A DNA stretch of 64,000 bases from Seminavis robusta (taxonomy: Eukaryota > Bacillariophyta > Bacillariophyceae > Naviculales > Naviculaceae). This document shows positions 1-9,524 of this stretch, in pieces (positions within the stretch are counted from its first letter, which is position 1; the number at the start of each line of letters is the position of its first letter). Location: positions 23,553-87,552 of the forward strand of contig CAICTM010000237.1 in assembly GCA_903772945.1 (NCBI GenBank), given 5' to 3'. The notes beneath the pieces are model-generated. The model was given only the letters and a program-made list of their open reading frames with translations. It was not told the origin of the DNA and searched no databases. A program made the translations under genes and the position numbers.

Positions 1-596
1 GCGGCTGGTGTGGCGTTGAGCGGGAGGGGTCAGGGTCCTCTAATGGGAGAAATGTAGCAGCCGCAAAAACTGCATGAAAAGATAGGATACAAGTTCACAA
101 TGAATTCAATCGAATCCTCTGCATAATTCACTAAAGTTTTTATAAACGAATTGTATGGTACAACTATGGCAAAGCACCTCGGTGGCAACATTCTGCACCT
201 CTATAGCAAAGGCAAAGCATGGGGGTAAAATTGTGCACCTCTAGGTAGGAAAGCTCCTCGGGTGCAACATTCTGCACCGGTGGCAAAGCACCTCGGGTGA
301 AAATGCTCGCACCTCTAAGGCTCACACCTCGGGTGCAAGATTCTGCACCTCTACGGCAAAGCACCTCGGTGGCAAAAGTCTGTACCGTATCAGCTCGAAG
401 GCAAAGCACCTCGTGGGGCAAAAGGAGTCGAGTCGAGTAACTCCTATGCATAATTCAGTAGAGTTCGCGCAATTTTTAAAACACGAAATGTAAAACTACA
501 ACTAGTAGGATATATCATGCCCCGTATTGCAGAATCCCTTGGTCCATTTTTAGCTCTCAGCAACATCATGTATGTATGTATGTATGCAGTATATTT
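1..596. other. Non-coding left edge with minisatellite
   Basis: No convincing gene is seen. The stretch contains the tandem repeat described separately at 168-423 and short ATGT runs near 570. An antisense open frame across the repeat has repeat-derived composition and is not considered a gene. Confidence 0.6.
168..423. repeat. Degenerate tandem repeat, about 36-40 bp unit
   Basis: Six or so imperfect copies of a unit that begins GGCAAAGCACCTCGG and continues through a TTCTGCACCTCTA-like half. Spacing is irregular and copies have diverged, so this is an old minisatellite. No coding role is evident. Confidence 0.75.
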
Positions 597-1925
597 CTAA
601 AGGGTAGGTTGCAAATGCATCATGATGACGACAGTGGCCACGCAGACGGCAATGACCAGCAACAAACCATTCAAGACAATGAACCGTTGTCGCTCGGCTT
701 TGTGAGAGTAGCGCGGAATGAATAGCTTAATGGCGTTCACTTGCACTTGTTGTTCTGGTGGAGTCGTTGGCAAGCGAACGGGTCCAAAACCACTGTCAAT
801 GCTGGAAGTATCCAGACGGGGTGGTCTCGAGTGAGAGTCGGCTGGTGAAATGGGCGAAATATTGGCGGCAAACTCTTTGACTGCCACAGGAAGACTCATG
901 TCGCTTTCTTTGGGGTTGTAGGCAGAAATCTCGACAACATCGCTCTTGTCATCATGCTCGTCATCGAACGTCTCTTCCCGTTTCCGTTCCTCTTGTGGTG
1001 CCGAAGTGTCGGTGTGTTCATTTTTGGCTTCATAGATGGTCAGCATATTATTATTGTCGTTGTCGTTGTCAACAGGCCTATTACCCCGCAAAGAAGGCTC
1101 TGTGTGGAACGAGTCTTCATCATCCAAAGATGATTGAACCGCTTGGTTTTCATTATTGCCATACATGACTAACGCCGAGCTGGTGTATATTGTTTCTGGC
1201 ATTTTGACGAGTGGTGCTTCCATTCGAATGGATTCTGGCATGAGCACTTTGGGTGGATCGTCTTCTTGTTGTGATTGCTGCGGGCTCACGGGCCGCGTTT
1301 GCATTACAGTTGCGGGGACGTAAATCTCGTCCTCTTCCGAAGGATCGGGTGGAGGCACGAGTGGCAAGGAATCGGTTTGTGTTTGTATTTCCCGCATAAT
1401 GGGCACTGTCTGGGAACCTTGATTTCGGACCTTTTTTTTGGGTGGTGGTACCGTGAGGGCAAGTGAGGGAACTTCTTCTCGTGTCGTCACTATTTCCGAC
1501 TCTACCTGGGAGGAATACGAAGACTCTGCTGCAACTCGCTGATCCTGAGTAGCCTGCACAATTGGTTTTTCGGCTTGTCTGACTGGTGGAGACTGTTGGA
1601 CCTGTGGTTGCAGGGGCACATATTGTGGTTGTTGTTGTTGTGCTGGCTGTTGTTGTGGTGGTGGTGGTGGTGGCATCATGGCGGCTTCTTGTTGCTGTGG
1701 CTTTTGCTGTTCCACATCTAGGTGTTGGAGTACCCATGGCGGTGCCTTGTATAGATCCTCATCGTAATCCTCATCGTCGTCGACTCTGAATAGTTTTGGG
1801 TCGCACAAGATCAATACAAATGCTCCCAAGGCAATGAGACCCATGAGAGCCAAGACGGCAATGACAATGTTTCGTTCATTGTCCGTCAGATCAAATTGGT
1901 TTGTGGTGGTTGTGGTTGTGGACAT
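597..1925 (-). CDS. Hypothetical two-transmembrane acidic/Gln-Pro-rich protein
   Basis: This 442-aa ORF starts at an ATG in good context (CCACC before ATG). It has a hydrophobic segment at about residues 19-41 and a second at the extreme C-terminus (about 414-437). Between them is a long polar, probably disordered region with an acidic stretch (about 48-58), a Pro/Gln-rich block (about 83-115) and many Ser/Thr/Asp/Glu residues. I recognise no domain. The topology predicts both ends near the membrane with a large soluble loop on one side. It is divergent from the SET-MYND gene, with about 330 bp between the two start codons, so a shared promoter is possible. Function is unknown. Confidence 0.7.
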   Translation of the reverse strand: MSTTTTTTNQFDLTDNERNIVIAVLALMGLIALGAFVLILCDPKLFRVDDDEDYDEDLYKAPPWVLQHLDVEQQKPQQQEAAMMPPPPPPQQQPAQQQQPQYVPLQPQVQQSPPVRQAEKPIVQATQDQRVAAESSYSSQVESEIVTTREEVPSLALTVPPPKKKVRNQGSQTVPIMREIQTQTDSLPLVPPPDPSEEDEIYVPATVMQTRPVSPQQSQQEDDPPKVLMPESIRMEAPLVKMPETIYTSSALVMYGNNENQAVQSSLDDEDSFHTEPSLRGNRPVDNDNDNNNMLTIYEAKNEHTDTSAPQEERKREETFDDEHDDKSDVVEISAYNPKESDMSLPVAVKEFAANISPISPADSHSRPPRLDTSSIDSGFGPVRLPTTPPEQQVQVNAIKLFIPRYSHKAERQRFIVLNGLLLVIAVCVATVVIMMHLQPTL

Positions 1926-2254
1926 GGTGGCACTTTCTAAAGTGGAGTTGAATATTAGCGCAAGAAGGGTGGGGGTGGAAGTGATGGAGCTCTGCTCACC
2001 AATCCAAAGTAGCGTGACATGAAGATGGGAAAGAGGCGACCATGGACGAAAAAGGTCAGTCTTGTGCCGATTTTGCCTTCCGAGAAAAATGAACGTCTAA
2101 TTTGAAGCAGCAGAGCTGTTTGATTATTAGGCCTACTCAAAGTAGCTGACCAGGATCTTCCCCTGAATCTAACGGATCTTTTGCTTCGGGTTGCGCCGAC
2201 ATGGCACTTCATCTTGGATTGAGAGAGGATGATGGATGGTTGAGTGTCAGCATC
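1926..2254. promoter_or_regulatory. Divergent intergenic region, candidate bidirectional promoter
   Basis: This is the only space between the start of the two-TM protein (minus strand) and the preferred start of the SET-MYND protein (plus strand). The inference rests on layout alone; I see no clear TATA box. Confidence 0.35.
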
Positions 2255-4057
2255 ATGTCTACTACTACATGTACTTCGAACAAGCAACGAACGGATGCCA
2301 TTGCTACTCTAATATCCTTCTACAAGAACAAGTACAGCAGCAGCAGCAACAATGCCTTCTTTGTCCATGATTCCATAGAGTACTATTCCGATGAACAAAC
2401 GGGTGTGGGAGTTCGTGCCAGACAAGATATCCCACAAGGCACCACGGTCCTCAAAGTCCCCGATGCCGAGCGCGTTTCCTTGTCCAATGTCCCGACATGG
2501 ATGACATCCAAGAAAGCCAAAGCGGCACTGACAAAGGTCCAAGATGACTACTTACAAGTGCAGCAAACATTCGTGTCGGGAATCGGATGTTTGGGCGATA
2601 TCTATCCTTACGGAGAGACTTGTTTGACCGTTTGCGTCCTGCACCTGTTGGCAGCAGCCAATCAGCACAAGTTTGATCACATTACCCAAGCATGGCCGAC
2701 GGTGGAGGAATTTGAAACCTACTGCTATCCTATTTGGTTTCCCGACTATCACTCTCCGGAATTCCGACAATTGATTGAAGGAACTGCCACGCTGGACTAT
2801 ATTGACCGCCATGCCAAGGCGTTACGACACGCCTTTGATACGGTCGTGTTGCCTAACATTACTGCTACTTGTAGTAAAGAGTTCTTGCCGCAAGCGTTTC
2901 ACAACACCAACCAGTCCACGACGGAAAATCTGTGGACGGCATTTCGATATGCTAGTTCTTTGGTACGCTCTCGAAGCCACGAAGGCAAAATTGCCGGTGA
3001 GTGTGATATCATCCCCATTGTCGACTTGACCAACGGAATGCCCTCCTACTGCACACAAAAGTTAAACGTCGAGTACAAGAGTGGTAGTGAAACCGTTGGC
3101 AAGAACAAGAAGAAAACACCCGTCACATGTATAGTGACTATCAAGGATATCCCCGCCGGCACCGAACTCCTGCTCTCGTATGGCAATGTCCACGCATCGC
3201 ACTTTGCCATTCGGTACGGGTGCTTCCCACCCGATATTGTACATGACCGGGAAGGATCTCTCGATTTTGTCACCCTTCACGTCCCTCCATCTTTGGCCCC
3301 GACCGACCAAATGCGAGCCGGAGCCTGCCGAAAGGCCAGTCTTCCCAGTACCAAACAACAAATTGAACAGTTTTTCAACCTGGGCTGTCATTACGATGCG
3401 CTAGAGCCATTCCGACAACAATCACAATCTACTAGCACCGAAGTAACAATATCAGAGCCATTGGCACGATTGCAAAAGTTTTTCATCCTGTGTCATTTGC
3501 TGAACGAAGAAGCTCTGCCAACCTTTCTCTCCACGGGACGATTGCCAACCAATCGATCATGGAGTTTGCAACTGGAGGGACAGTTGCATTTGTCGGTACT
3601 AGATTATACCCTGGAAAAGGTCACAACTCTGAATTTCAGTACCAATGAGGAGGATCTTGACAAGGCTGCCAATCATCATGCCAGCCGGAACGATCTGGTT
3701 GCCGCATACCATACTCGAATCTGCCAGCGTGATAGCTTGGCGCAATGGAGACACGCCGTTTGTCAACGGTACCAGTATCCTTCCGAACATGTCCTTTCTG
3801 AGGTTCAGTTTCAGACGGCCGTGGCACAACTAGTATCCTCCATGGGCAATACACAGAATGAGAGCAGCCAGATTCCCCGATCAGAAGCGCCCCAATGCAT
3901 CCTAAGAAGTCGGGGTTGCCCCGTCTGTGGACGAACGCTGAATCTCAAAGCCTGTTCCCGTTGTAAGCAGGTAAAGTACTGTTGCAAGGACCATCAATTA
4001 GTTGGCTGGAAGAAATTGGGGCACAAACGAGAGTGCAATCCGTCCTTGGCTAGCTAG
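2255..4057 (+). CDS. SET domain protein with C-terminal MYND zinc finger
   Basis: The protein is 600 aa from the ATG at 2255; an upstream in-frame ATG at 2201 would add 18 residues. A split SET domain is visible: the N-terminal GVGVRARQDIPQGT strand (about 50-63), the IIPIVDLTNG segment (about 252-261) and the PAGTELLLSYG strand (about 300-311). At the C-terminus (about 555-595) is a MYND-type finger with paired CPVC and CSRC motifs, a YCCKDHQ segment and a closing His/Cys pair. This is the domain set of SMYD-like proteins, many of which methylate lysines, but here MYND follows SET rather than interrupting it. The usual Asn-His of the cofactor-binding motif reads Asn-Gly, so activity is uncertain. 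Likely nuclear or cytosolic. Confidence 0.88.
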   Translation: MSTTTCTSNKQRTDAIATLISFYKNKYSSSSNNAFFVHDSIEYYSDEQTGVGVRARQDIPQGTTVLKVPDAERVSLSNVPTWMTSKKAKAALTKVQDDYLQVQQTFVSGIGCLGDIYPYGETCLTVCVLHLLAAANQHKFDHITQAWPTVEEFETYCYPIWFPDYHSPEFRQLIEGTATLDYIDRHAKALRHAFDTVVLPNITATCSKEFLPQAFHNTNQSTTENLWTAFRYASSLVRSRSHEGKIAGECDIIPIVDLTNGMPSYCTQKLNVEYKSGSETVGKNKKKTPVTCIVTIKDIPAGTELLLSYGNVHASHFAIRYGCFPPDIVHDREGSLDFVTLHVPPSLAPTDQMRAGACRKASLPSTKQQIEQFFNLGCHYDALEPFRQQSQSTSTEVTISEPLARLQKFFILCHLLNEEALPTFLSTGRLPTNRSWSLQLEGQLHLSVLDYTLEKVTTLNFSTNEEDLDKAANHHASRNDLVAAYHTRICQRDSLAQWRHAVCQRYQYPSEHVLSEVQFQTAVAQLVSSMGNTQNESSQIPRSEAPQCILRSRGCPVCGRTLNLKACSRCKQVKYCCKDHQLVGWKKLGHKRECNPSLAS

Positions 4058-5169
4058 TACTCAGAGTAGATGATGATAGCAACCCTCAATACTACTAGTT
4101 CTTGCTATGGTCGGTCGATAGATAGATACTCCCGCAGCTTGTAGCTGGCAAATCCAAGAATAGGCGAGAAAGCATGATTACTATAGCCCAGCAGTTTTGA
4201 GTGTCGAACTGTGAACTCTAGGTACCTTTGGCTTGGGCCACTATCCAGCTGCTCTACCCTTCTCCCAATCTTCCCCATTCTGTAACTGTAACCACCACTC
4301 TCAAATCTTCGGTTGATACTACATGTACTCGTATGTAGACATGTGGTCGAGCTGGCTACTAGCTAGCCTGCACTATGCATAGCTAGTAGGGGCTCGAGTA
4401 CATAATGTACGGCGTACTAAGGCGTGAGATGCGGACATGAAAGAAGAAAGAAGCTCGCAATTGAAAGAAGCTTGCATCTGTCGTTATGTCGTTCTACCAT
4501 CGTGGCGACAATCAAGCGGTTTTTCATTATCGGTTGTAAGAGGCTTTTGATGTCAAACCAAGCAGACCAACAGCCCTCGATGAGTCCTCGATGGTAATCA
4601 TTGGTAGTCAAAATGTGTTGAAAGGTAAAGTAAAAGAGTTGCAGCTCTAACAACAACCATTACCGCCGATCGTAGCTGCGAAAAGCTTGGCTACCGGTAG
4701 CTACTGGTACCCGTACCGGTAACGGAAAGTTCGCAGTTCGTTGTGGCCTTCACTATACGACAAGTAGTATAAGTAGAAAAGGCTCAGGTACCTTACAAAA
4801 GAAGTGCAAAGTGACCCTAGCAATTAATTGGGGTCTCTGTAGAGGTTCAGTTAAGTAAAAAATTAATGACGTGGTACACCTATCTGGCATATTCGTAAGA
4901 GATGTAGGCTGGGGATATAAGTACACAAGAGTTGGTCAAGAGTGAGCGTTTTCTACTTATCAACATCTATCTGTTCGTTTCGCCTTCGAAAATGTCATTG
5001 AAATTCCTAAGATCGCGTCCAGAGATTGACACAGCTTGACCACGTTCTTCCCCGGAAAATTCTCCAACAAACAATTCGCCCACCCTCCCTCCACCCTCAT
5101 AAACTCTCCTCATTAATTGAGAAAACCAAAGGAAAGAAGCGAAGAGAAGACTGATACTATTACGCAACC
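4058..5169. other. Intergenic, no gene seen
   Basis: Palindrome-rich spacer with ACATGT, GCTAGC and ACCGGTA words around 4320-4390 and 4680-4730. A GATATAAG element near 4914 could be a distant promoter box for the gene at 5170, but this is weak. Confidence 0.5.
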
Positions 5170-5703
5170 ATGGGCAACGAAGCATCATCAATGGAAGAAA
5201 TCAGCCGCGGCGGACTGAAGCGCACCAACTCGGCTCCATCACTCACGGCTAGTGTCTCGTCCATGCCATCGCTAATGGGTAGCATCCGAGACCTTCACTT
5301 TGACGACTTGGGGCATCCAACCGACCATTCGGAATTGACCATGTCGGATCGGAGCAGATCCTCTCTGGGAAGTTCCTTCAGTAGGCTGTGCGCCTCACCA
5401 TCACAACTCACTGCCAATGGTGCGGATGAAGACGAATCTGGCACTGATGAGCGAAGACGACGAAGGAGGAGAAAGAACAGAGCTTCCACAGGAGATCCAA
5501 GAAAAGACGGGCGAAGGAGGAGCAACAGCAGCAGCAGGCTCAGCAGGTCTCTGAATAGCACATTTGTACCCAAGCCTGATCTTACAACAGAGTTCGTTGC
5601 AACAGGGGAGTTCCTGGAGAAACTTATGGAGACACCTGAAGGGAGGGCCAAGCTGAAGAGTGCATTCATGGACAAGAAACTACTACAAAAGGTGGGACGA
5701 TAG
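5170..5703 (+). CDS. Small Ser/Arg-rich protein with predicted N-myristoylation signal
   Basis: A 177-aa protein starting at an ATG in good context (CAACC before ATGG). The N-terminus, Met-Gly-Asn-Glu-Ala-Ser, fits the N-myristoylation consensus (Gly2, Ser6), suggesting membrane attachment. It continues with a Ser-rich region containing RTNSAPS, a polybasic block (about 95-125) rich in Arg and RxxS sites, and a short C-terminal helix-like segment (about 140-177). No catalytic domain is seen. The order of low-complexity basic region then short C-terminal helix resembles the gene at 9012. A polybasic region plus myristate is a known membrane-binding combination; that role is inference here. Confidence 0.7.
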   Translation: MGNEASSMEEISRGGLKRTNSAPSLTASVSSMPSLMGSIRDLHFDDLGHPTDHSELTMSDRSRSSLGSSFSRLCASPSQLTANGADEDESGTDERRRRRRRKNRASTGDPRKDGRRRSNSSSRLSRSLNSTFVPKPDLTTEFVATGEFLEKLMETPEGRAKLKSAFMDKKLLQKVGR

Positions 5704-6627
5704 AACCCAGCTGGTTGTTTCTTTGTTTGGTTGTTTCTTGACCCTGCTAGCTAGCTACTACATGATCATGGCATGATGTGGTGTGGTCCTCATTGAATGG
5801 GCGACTAGAAAACTGAAGAGCTCATTACACTATGTAGCGCGCAGTATTATACATATTTAAAAAACTTTTAGCTTTTAATGTCTACATTTACATGAAGAAC
5901 AAGCGGGTTTTGATTGCTTTAGAGACTGAAGAAAGCTACCACCTAGCTAGCTAGTACCTAGTACATACATGTAGTAGTTGAAGTTGCTTTGTTTCGGTGA
6001 TTCTTCATTGCGGCTCCCAAGCAACATCCGAAGCAAGCATACAGTACCAGGTCCTGGTAGCCAGTATGGATGGGCAAATAAATAATGGTGGGTTGTACCG
6101 TACCTGCTTGCCTGCTTGCAGTCCTTTGATTTGGCCACGGGTGCGGTACCACTTTCTACTTGTTGGCAAAGCTAGCTAGCCTGTGCAAGGAATTCAAGGG
6201 AACGAAGTGGGTGTGCGCTACTGGTAATACTAGCTAGCTAGTGACTAGCTAGCTAGCTAGCTTGAGCTGCCTGCTGAAGCAACTTCCTGGGCTTCCCCTC
6301 CGGTTGAGGCTGTTGTCGAAATTCGATTGAGATTCATTCGATTGAATCGATTCATTCATCCTACTAGCTAGTACGGTAATGGTGTGCGTCCTCAGCAATT
6401 TCTACGCATGCGTCGTACTGACGTGGGCTGTTCCACGAGGATCATTGCAATTTTATGTTTATTCATCAAGTCGTGTTTGTTGTGAGAAAGATCAGGTACA
6501 ACAGAACACACAGACAAGTTGCACGGCAACAGAGAGGCTTTGGACTGAATGCTCACACGCAATAATACCAGTATATATACGACTGTATCCAAACAGGCCT
6601 TGCTGGACGAGCCTCGGACTCACAATA
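5704..6627. other. Intergenic with CTAG islands and an ATTCGA tract
   Basis: No gene is seen. Runs of CTAG-containing palindromes occur at 5747-5760, 5943-5957 and 6231-6265, and an ATTCGA-rich tract at 6317-6354. A candidate TATA box lies at 6572-6579. Confidence 0.5.
6572..6579 (+). promoter_or_regulatory. Candidate TATA box
   Basis: TATATATA lies 49-56 nt before the preferred ATG at 6628. This favours that start over the upstream in-frame ATG at 6379, which would place the box inside the coding region. Confidence 0.45.
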
Positions 6628-7239
6628 ATGCAAAGTAGAACGAAAATGATATCCCTCTCCATCAATGACATGTGCCAGCGTCGACGACGAAAGCGCTCAA
6701 CTTCGCCGCCGTCCAAGAGTACGTCGACGACCAGCACAGCGAGTTTCAGTAGTATTATCTCAGAAGAACCACAAGATACGCAAGAGTATCGACGAACGGT
6801 GAGCTTTGACAAGCTAGAAATATACGGATTCCCCAAGGTTTTAGGAGACAATCCATGTGCCCATGGTGCAGCGGTGCAGCTAGACCAACGGCCGGATTAT
6901 CGTGTGGTTCTGAGCATTGATGAGTTCGAGCGCTACCGGCTGCCACGCCGTGATTGTGAAACCCTTCGGTTGAGCTCTGCGGAACGAGAAAACTACCTAC
7001 TTGGCACAGGATACGGTTACAATGAAGTCGTCAACGCGGCAACGAAGAATGCAGAACTTAGGCAAGAACGCTGGGATACTTTTCATATGCGGCACTGGGA
7101 ACCATTTTACCTCTTCCTGGAGTATCTGTACGAGGATATGAGACATGCTTACACATGGGCAAACGAAATGGGGGTTTGGAGCAGGCCTAGGGAACATAAT
7201 ATTTTCAATGTATGCCATAACCCATACCCGATCCCATAG
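6628..7239 (+). CDS. Diatom LGDNP-family hypothetical protein
   Basis: The ORF is open from 6379, but 6628 is the preferred ATG (203 aa) because a TATA box precedes it and the upstream sequence reads like untranslated DNA; Mets at 6646 and 6670 are alternatives. A basic N-terminus (RRRRKR) and a Ser/Thr tract are followed by a core reading RRTVSFDKLEIYGF, then LGDNP, then SIDEFERYR and LSSAERENYLL. This arrangement (VSF strand, LGDNP, Ser-x-x-Glu-Arg helix) recurs in many uncharacterised diatom proteins; biochemical function is unknown. The last 20 or so codons overlap one arm of an inverted repeat (7183-7218), so the native C-terminus may have been replaced by an insertion. Confidence 0.68.
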   Translation: MQSRTKMISLSINDMCQRRRRKRSTSPPSKSTSTTSTASFSSIISEEPQDTQEYRRTVSFDKLEIYGFPKVLGDNPCAHGAAVQLDQRPDYRVVLSIDEFERYRLPRRDCETLRLSSAERENYLLGTGYGYNEVVNAATKNAELRQERWDTFHMRHWEPFYLFLEYLYEDMRHAYTWANEMGVWSRPREHNIFNVCHNPYPIP

Positions 7240-7642
7240 AAATAACTCATATCTAGCTGTTCGTCCATACATAGATGACATAACCTCATAGCACTACATA
7301 AATATATTTCTTCCATAAATAACCCATAAATGACCCATAAATGGCTCATATATTGCAGCTCAATTGGCTTTGGCCAGCCACAAGGAGTTTCAAGATGACA
7401 TTGACAGCAGAAGACTTTTTTAGGAGATTTGGTAGGATAACTATAGTAAGATTGTGTTTGTTTGCAAGCATATGGTGTACATGTAGCTAGTTATGCTGTA
7501 GCTACAGTCATATATTTGAGATCTGTGCAGCGCTGTATCCATAGATGCCATAAGGTGCTCATATCTCATGGTCTCTCCATAAATATATTTCATAGAAACT
7601 ATGGAAATACATGGCATAGGAAATATCATTTTCCCTAGGCCT
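7183..7642. repeat. Imperfect inverted repeat (possible MITE remnant)
   Basis: The segment at 7183-7218 (starting AGGCCTAGGGAA) is found in inverted orientation at 7610-7642 with a small gap. The interior is A/T-rich with repeated CATAAAT words. This looks like a decayed miniature transposon overlapping the 3' end of the gene at 6628. No clean target duplication is visible. Confidence 0.4.
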
Positions 7643-9011
7643 GGTTTGGAGGGCAGCACTGTACCTTATCTTGATCATCTTATTCATGTCTATAAGAATT
7701 ACGGTACGGGAAGTGGAGTGATGGCAACAAAAGCTTTGCAAAACTAAAAACCTATAACGAAACAAGGAAGATCATAATTAGGTCTGCCTACAGTTGCTAC
7801 AAGAAGTGATCTGGTGTAGCAACTGTCTATCTCTCCACCTCTACTCCTACAGTAGCACCTGGTACCTTCTCCTGAAAGCCATCATTTTTCTATTCTTCGC
7901 TCCACAAGCCAGGGCTTCCCACAAAGCAGACGACGGTTAGATGTCAGAAGCAAGATGGAGCTGCCACATGTACTCTAGTATGCATATGTATGAGTTTCTC
8001 AAGTGCTGCTTGCGTGTCATTTAATTTTGCTTCTGGCACGTGTTTTTCTCTGTCAATTTTGTAAGGAGTGAGGAGGCAACTAGATCTAATGGCAGGCTAG
8101 CTAGTAGTACGTTTGATTGTTTGCACCCTTTGCTTGTTCGTCCTGATAATTGCTAGGCAGGCAGCTGGCCAGTTAGAAAAGACACAACATGACCATGCTG
8201 TGTGTGCTCCTCCTACACAGGCTTAACAGTTGACTCTGACTCAATCAGAAGCAGTTGAGGTGTCTCGTGAATAAGAAGCATCTGTCCGGCAACCGCGGCG
8301 AAGGAAGCAAAGGATCATCCACATCCTCTGACCACCACATGGATCTATTTAAAATAGTAGGCTCGCACAAACTATCCTTATCCATGTACACAACCCCACC
8401 ATTACATCACTCCCCGTGAAAAAATTACCCATCCTGGTGGCAGGCAGCTGCCACCGAGGAAGAGGAGAGAAGAGCAGCAGGCAGCAGCTAACCTCAGCTG
8501 ATTGACGCTGATTCCCTTGCTAACAGCAGGCTTCCCTTTTCTGCAATTGCTGTTTACAGACCGAACATGAGAGCAACGAATTTTCTCTGCTACCGGTGAC
8601 CATCATCATGACCTTTCACCACCTTGCCACACACATGGCCATCATTACCATTCATGTTTGGATGAGCTATGAGCTACTCCAGTATGAGCTATGAATTCTC
8701 AGTACCACCGCACCGTAAAAAGTGTGCTCTTGTGAACGCTGCCATTTTTTAAATAAATGCTCGGGCTCCCCTTTGGCAATCCACAAGAGGAAGGTGGTTT
8801 CGAAGTGCTTCTTTTAAATTCTCGCTTCCGTATCACATGTTCATTCCCAGCTGCGAGTTCACGTGCAATCGTGCTTTGGCGAAATAATCACCTTGGCGAG
8901 AGCTCACAAATTGGGCGACCATCATTTATTCAACCATCAAACCGGCGACAAAACAACAATACTACAAAAAGCATTCATTACTCAAACAACTAGACTACTA
9001 CCCAAACGAAG
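7643..9011. other. Intergenic, no gene seen
   Basis: A long A/T-leaning spacer with scattered GCTAGC and ACATGT words. The plus-strand open frame at 8757-8993 runs into the 5' leader of the gene at 9012 and shows no recognisable protein. Confidence 0.5.
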
Positions 9012-9524
9012 ATGAGTTTCTTCCTCCGACCATTTCAACGAACTCTCACCTCCTCCAAGCCATCCAGAAAGTCAGGTCAACGACGCAGAGCTAGCTGTTC
9101 CGATGCGAACAATGTACCTCCATCCTCCGATACCCTTGATGCCTCCGACGTCTTTTTGAATGAAGACGAAGACACGACCCTGACGTATGATGCCTCCTCC
9201 TCCTCAGTCGACGTTATGATTAGCAATAGTAGCAAGAGTCGAAAGCAGGAAGGCAAGACGAAGAATGATAAACAACAACAACAACACAACAAGAAACCAT
9301 CAAACAGAAGGGCGTCCGTTGGTTCCGGCGGAAGGAAGAAACGTGACCACCGGCGAAAAACGACCACTTCAACAGCCATGGTGGAGCAAAAGTTTCTGAG
9401 TGACTTGAATGAGCTGGCGGAAATTGAAGAGTTTGTCAAGAAAATGTCAGCATCTTCCAAAGGGGAAAAGCTCTTGCAAGAACACTTGAAAAGTCGCCCA
9501 TCGACTGTGGGAGGTAACGCGTGA
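9012..9524 (+). CDS. Small basic Ser-rich hypothetical protein
   Basis: A 170-aa ORF starting with ATG at 9012. The N-terminus reads MSFFLRPFQRTLTSSK, followed by a basic Ser-rich stretch, an acidic patch (about 45-60), a Lys/Gln/Asn-rich low-complexity region, and a C-terminal amphipathic helix (about 120-160) containing LNELAEIEEFVKKM. No enzyme motif is present. Its layout, disordered basic body plus short C-terminal helix, parallels the proteins at 5170 and 36507, suggesting one loose family or convergent composition. Function unknown. Confidence 0.62.
   Translation: MSFFLRPFQRTLTSSKPSRKSGQRRRASCSDANNVPPSSDTLDASDVFLNEDEDTTLTYDASSSSVDVMISNSSKSRKQEGKTKNDKQQQQHNKKPSNRRASVGSGGRKKRDHRRKTTTSTAMVEQKFLSDLNELAEIEEFVKKMSASSKGEKLLQEHLKSRPSTVGGNA

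Noticed and set aside
164-451. 95-residue minus-strand open frame
   Set aside because: It is the translation of a degenerate tandem repeat; Cys-rich appearance comes from the repeat unit.
1153-1737. 194-residue minus-strand frame inside the two-TM gene
   Set aside because: Thr-rich low-complexity shadow of the real frame on the same strand.
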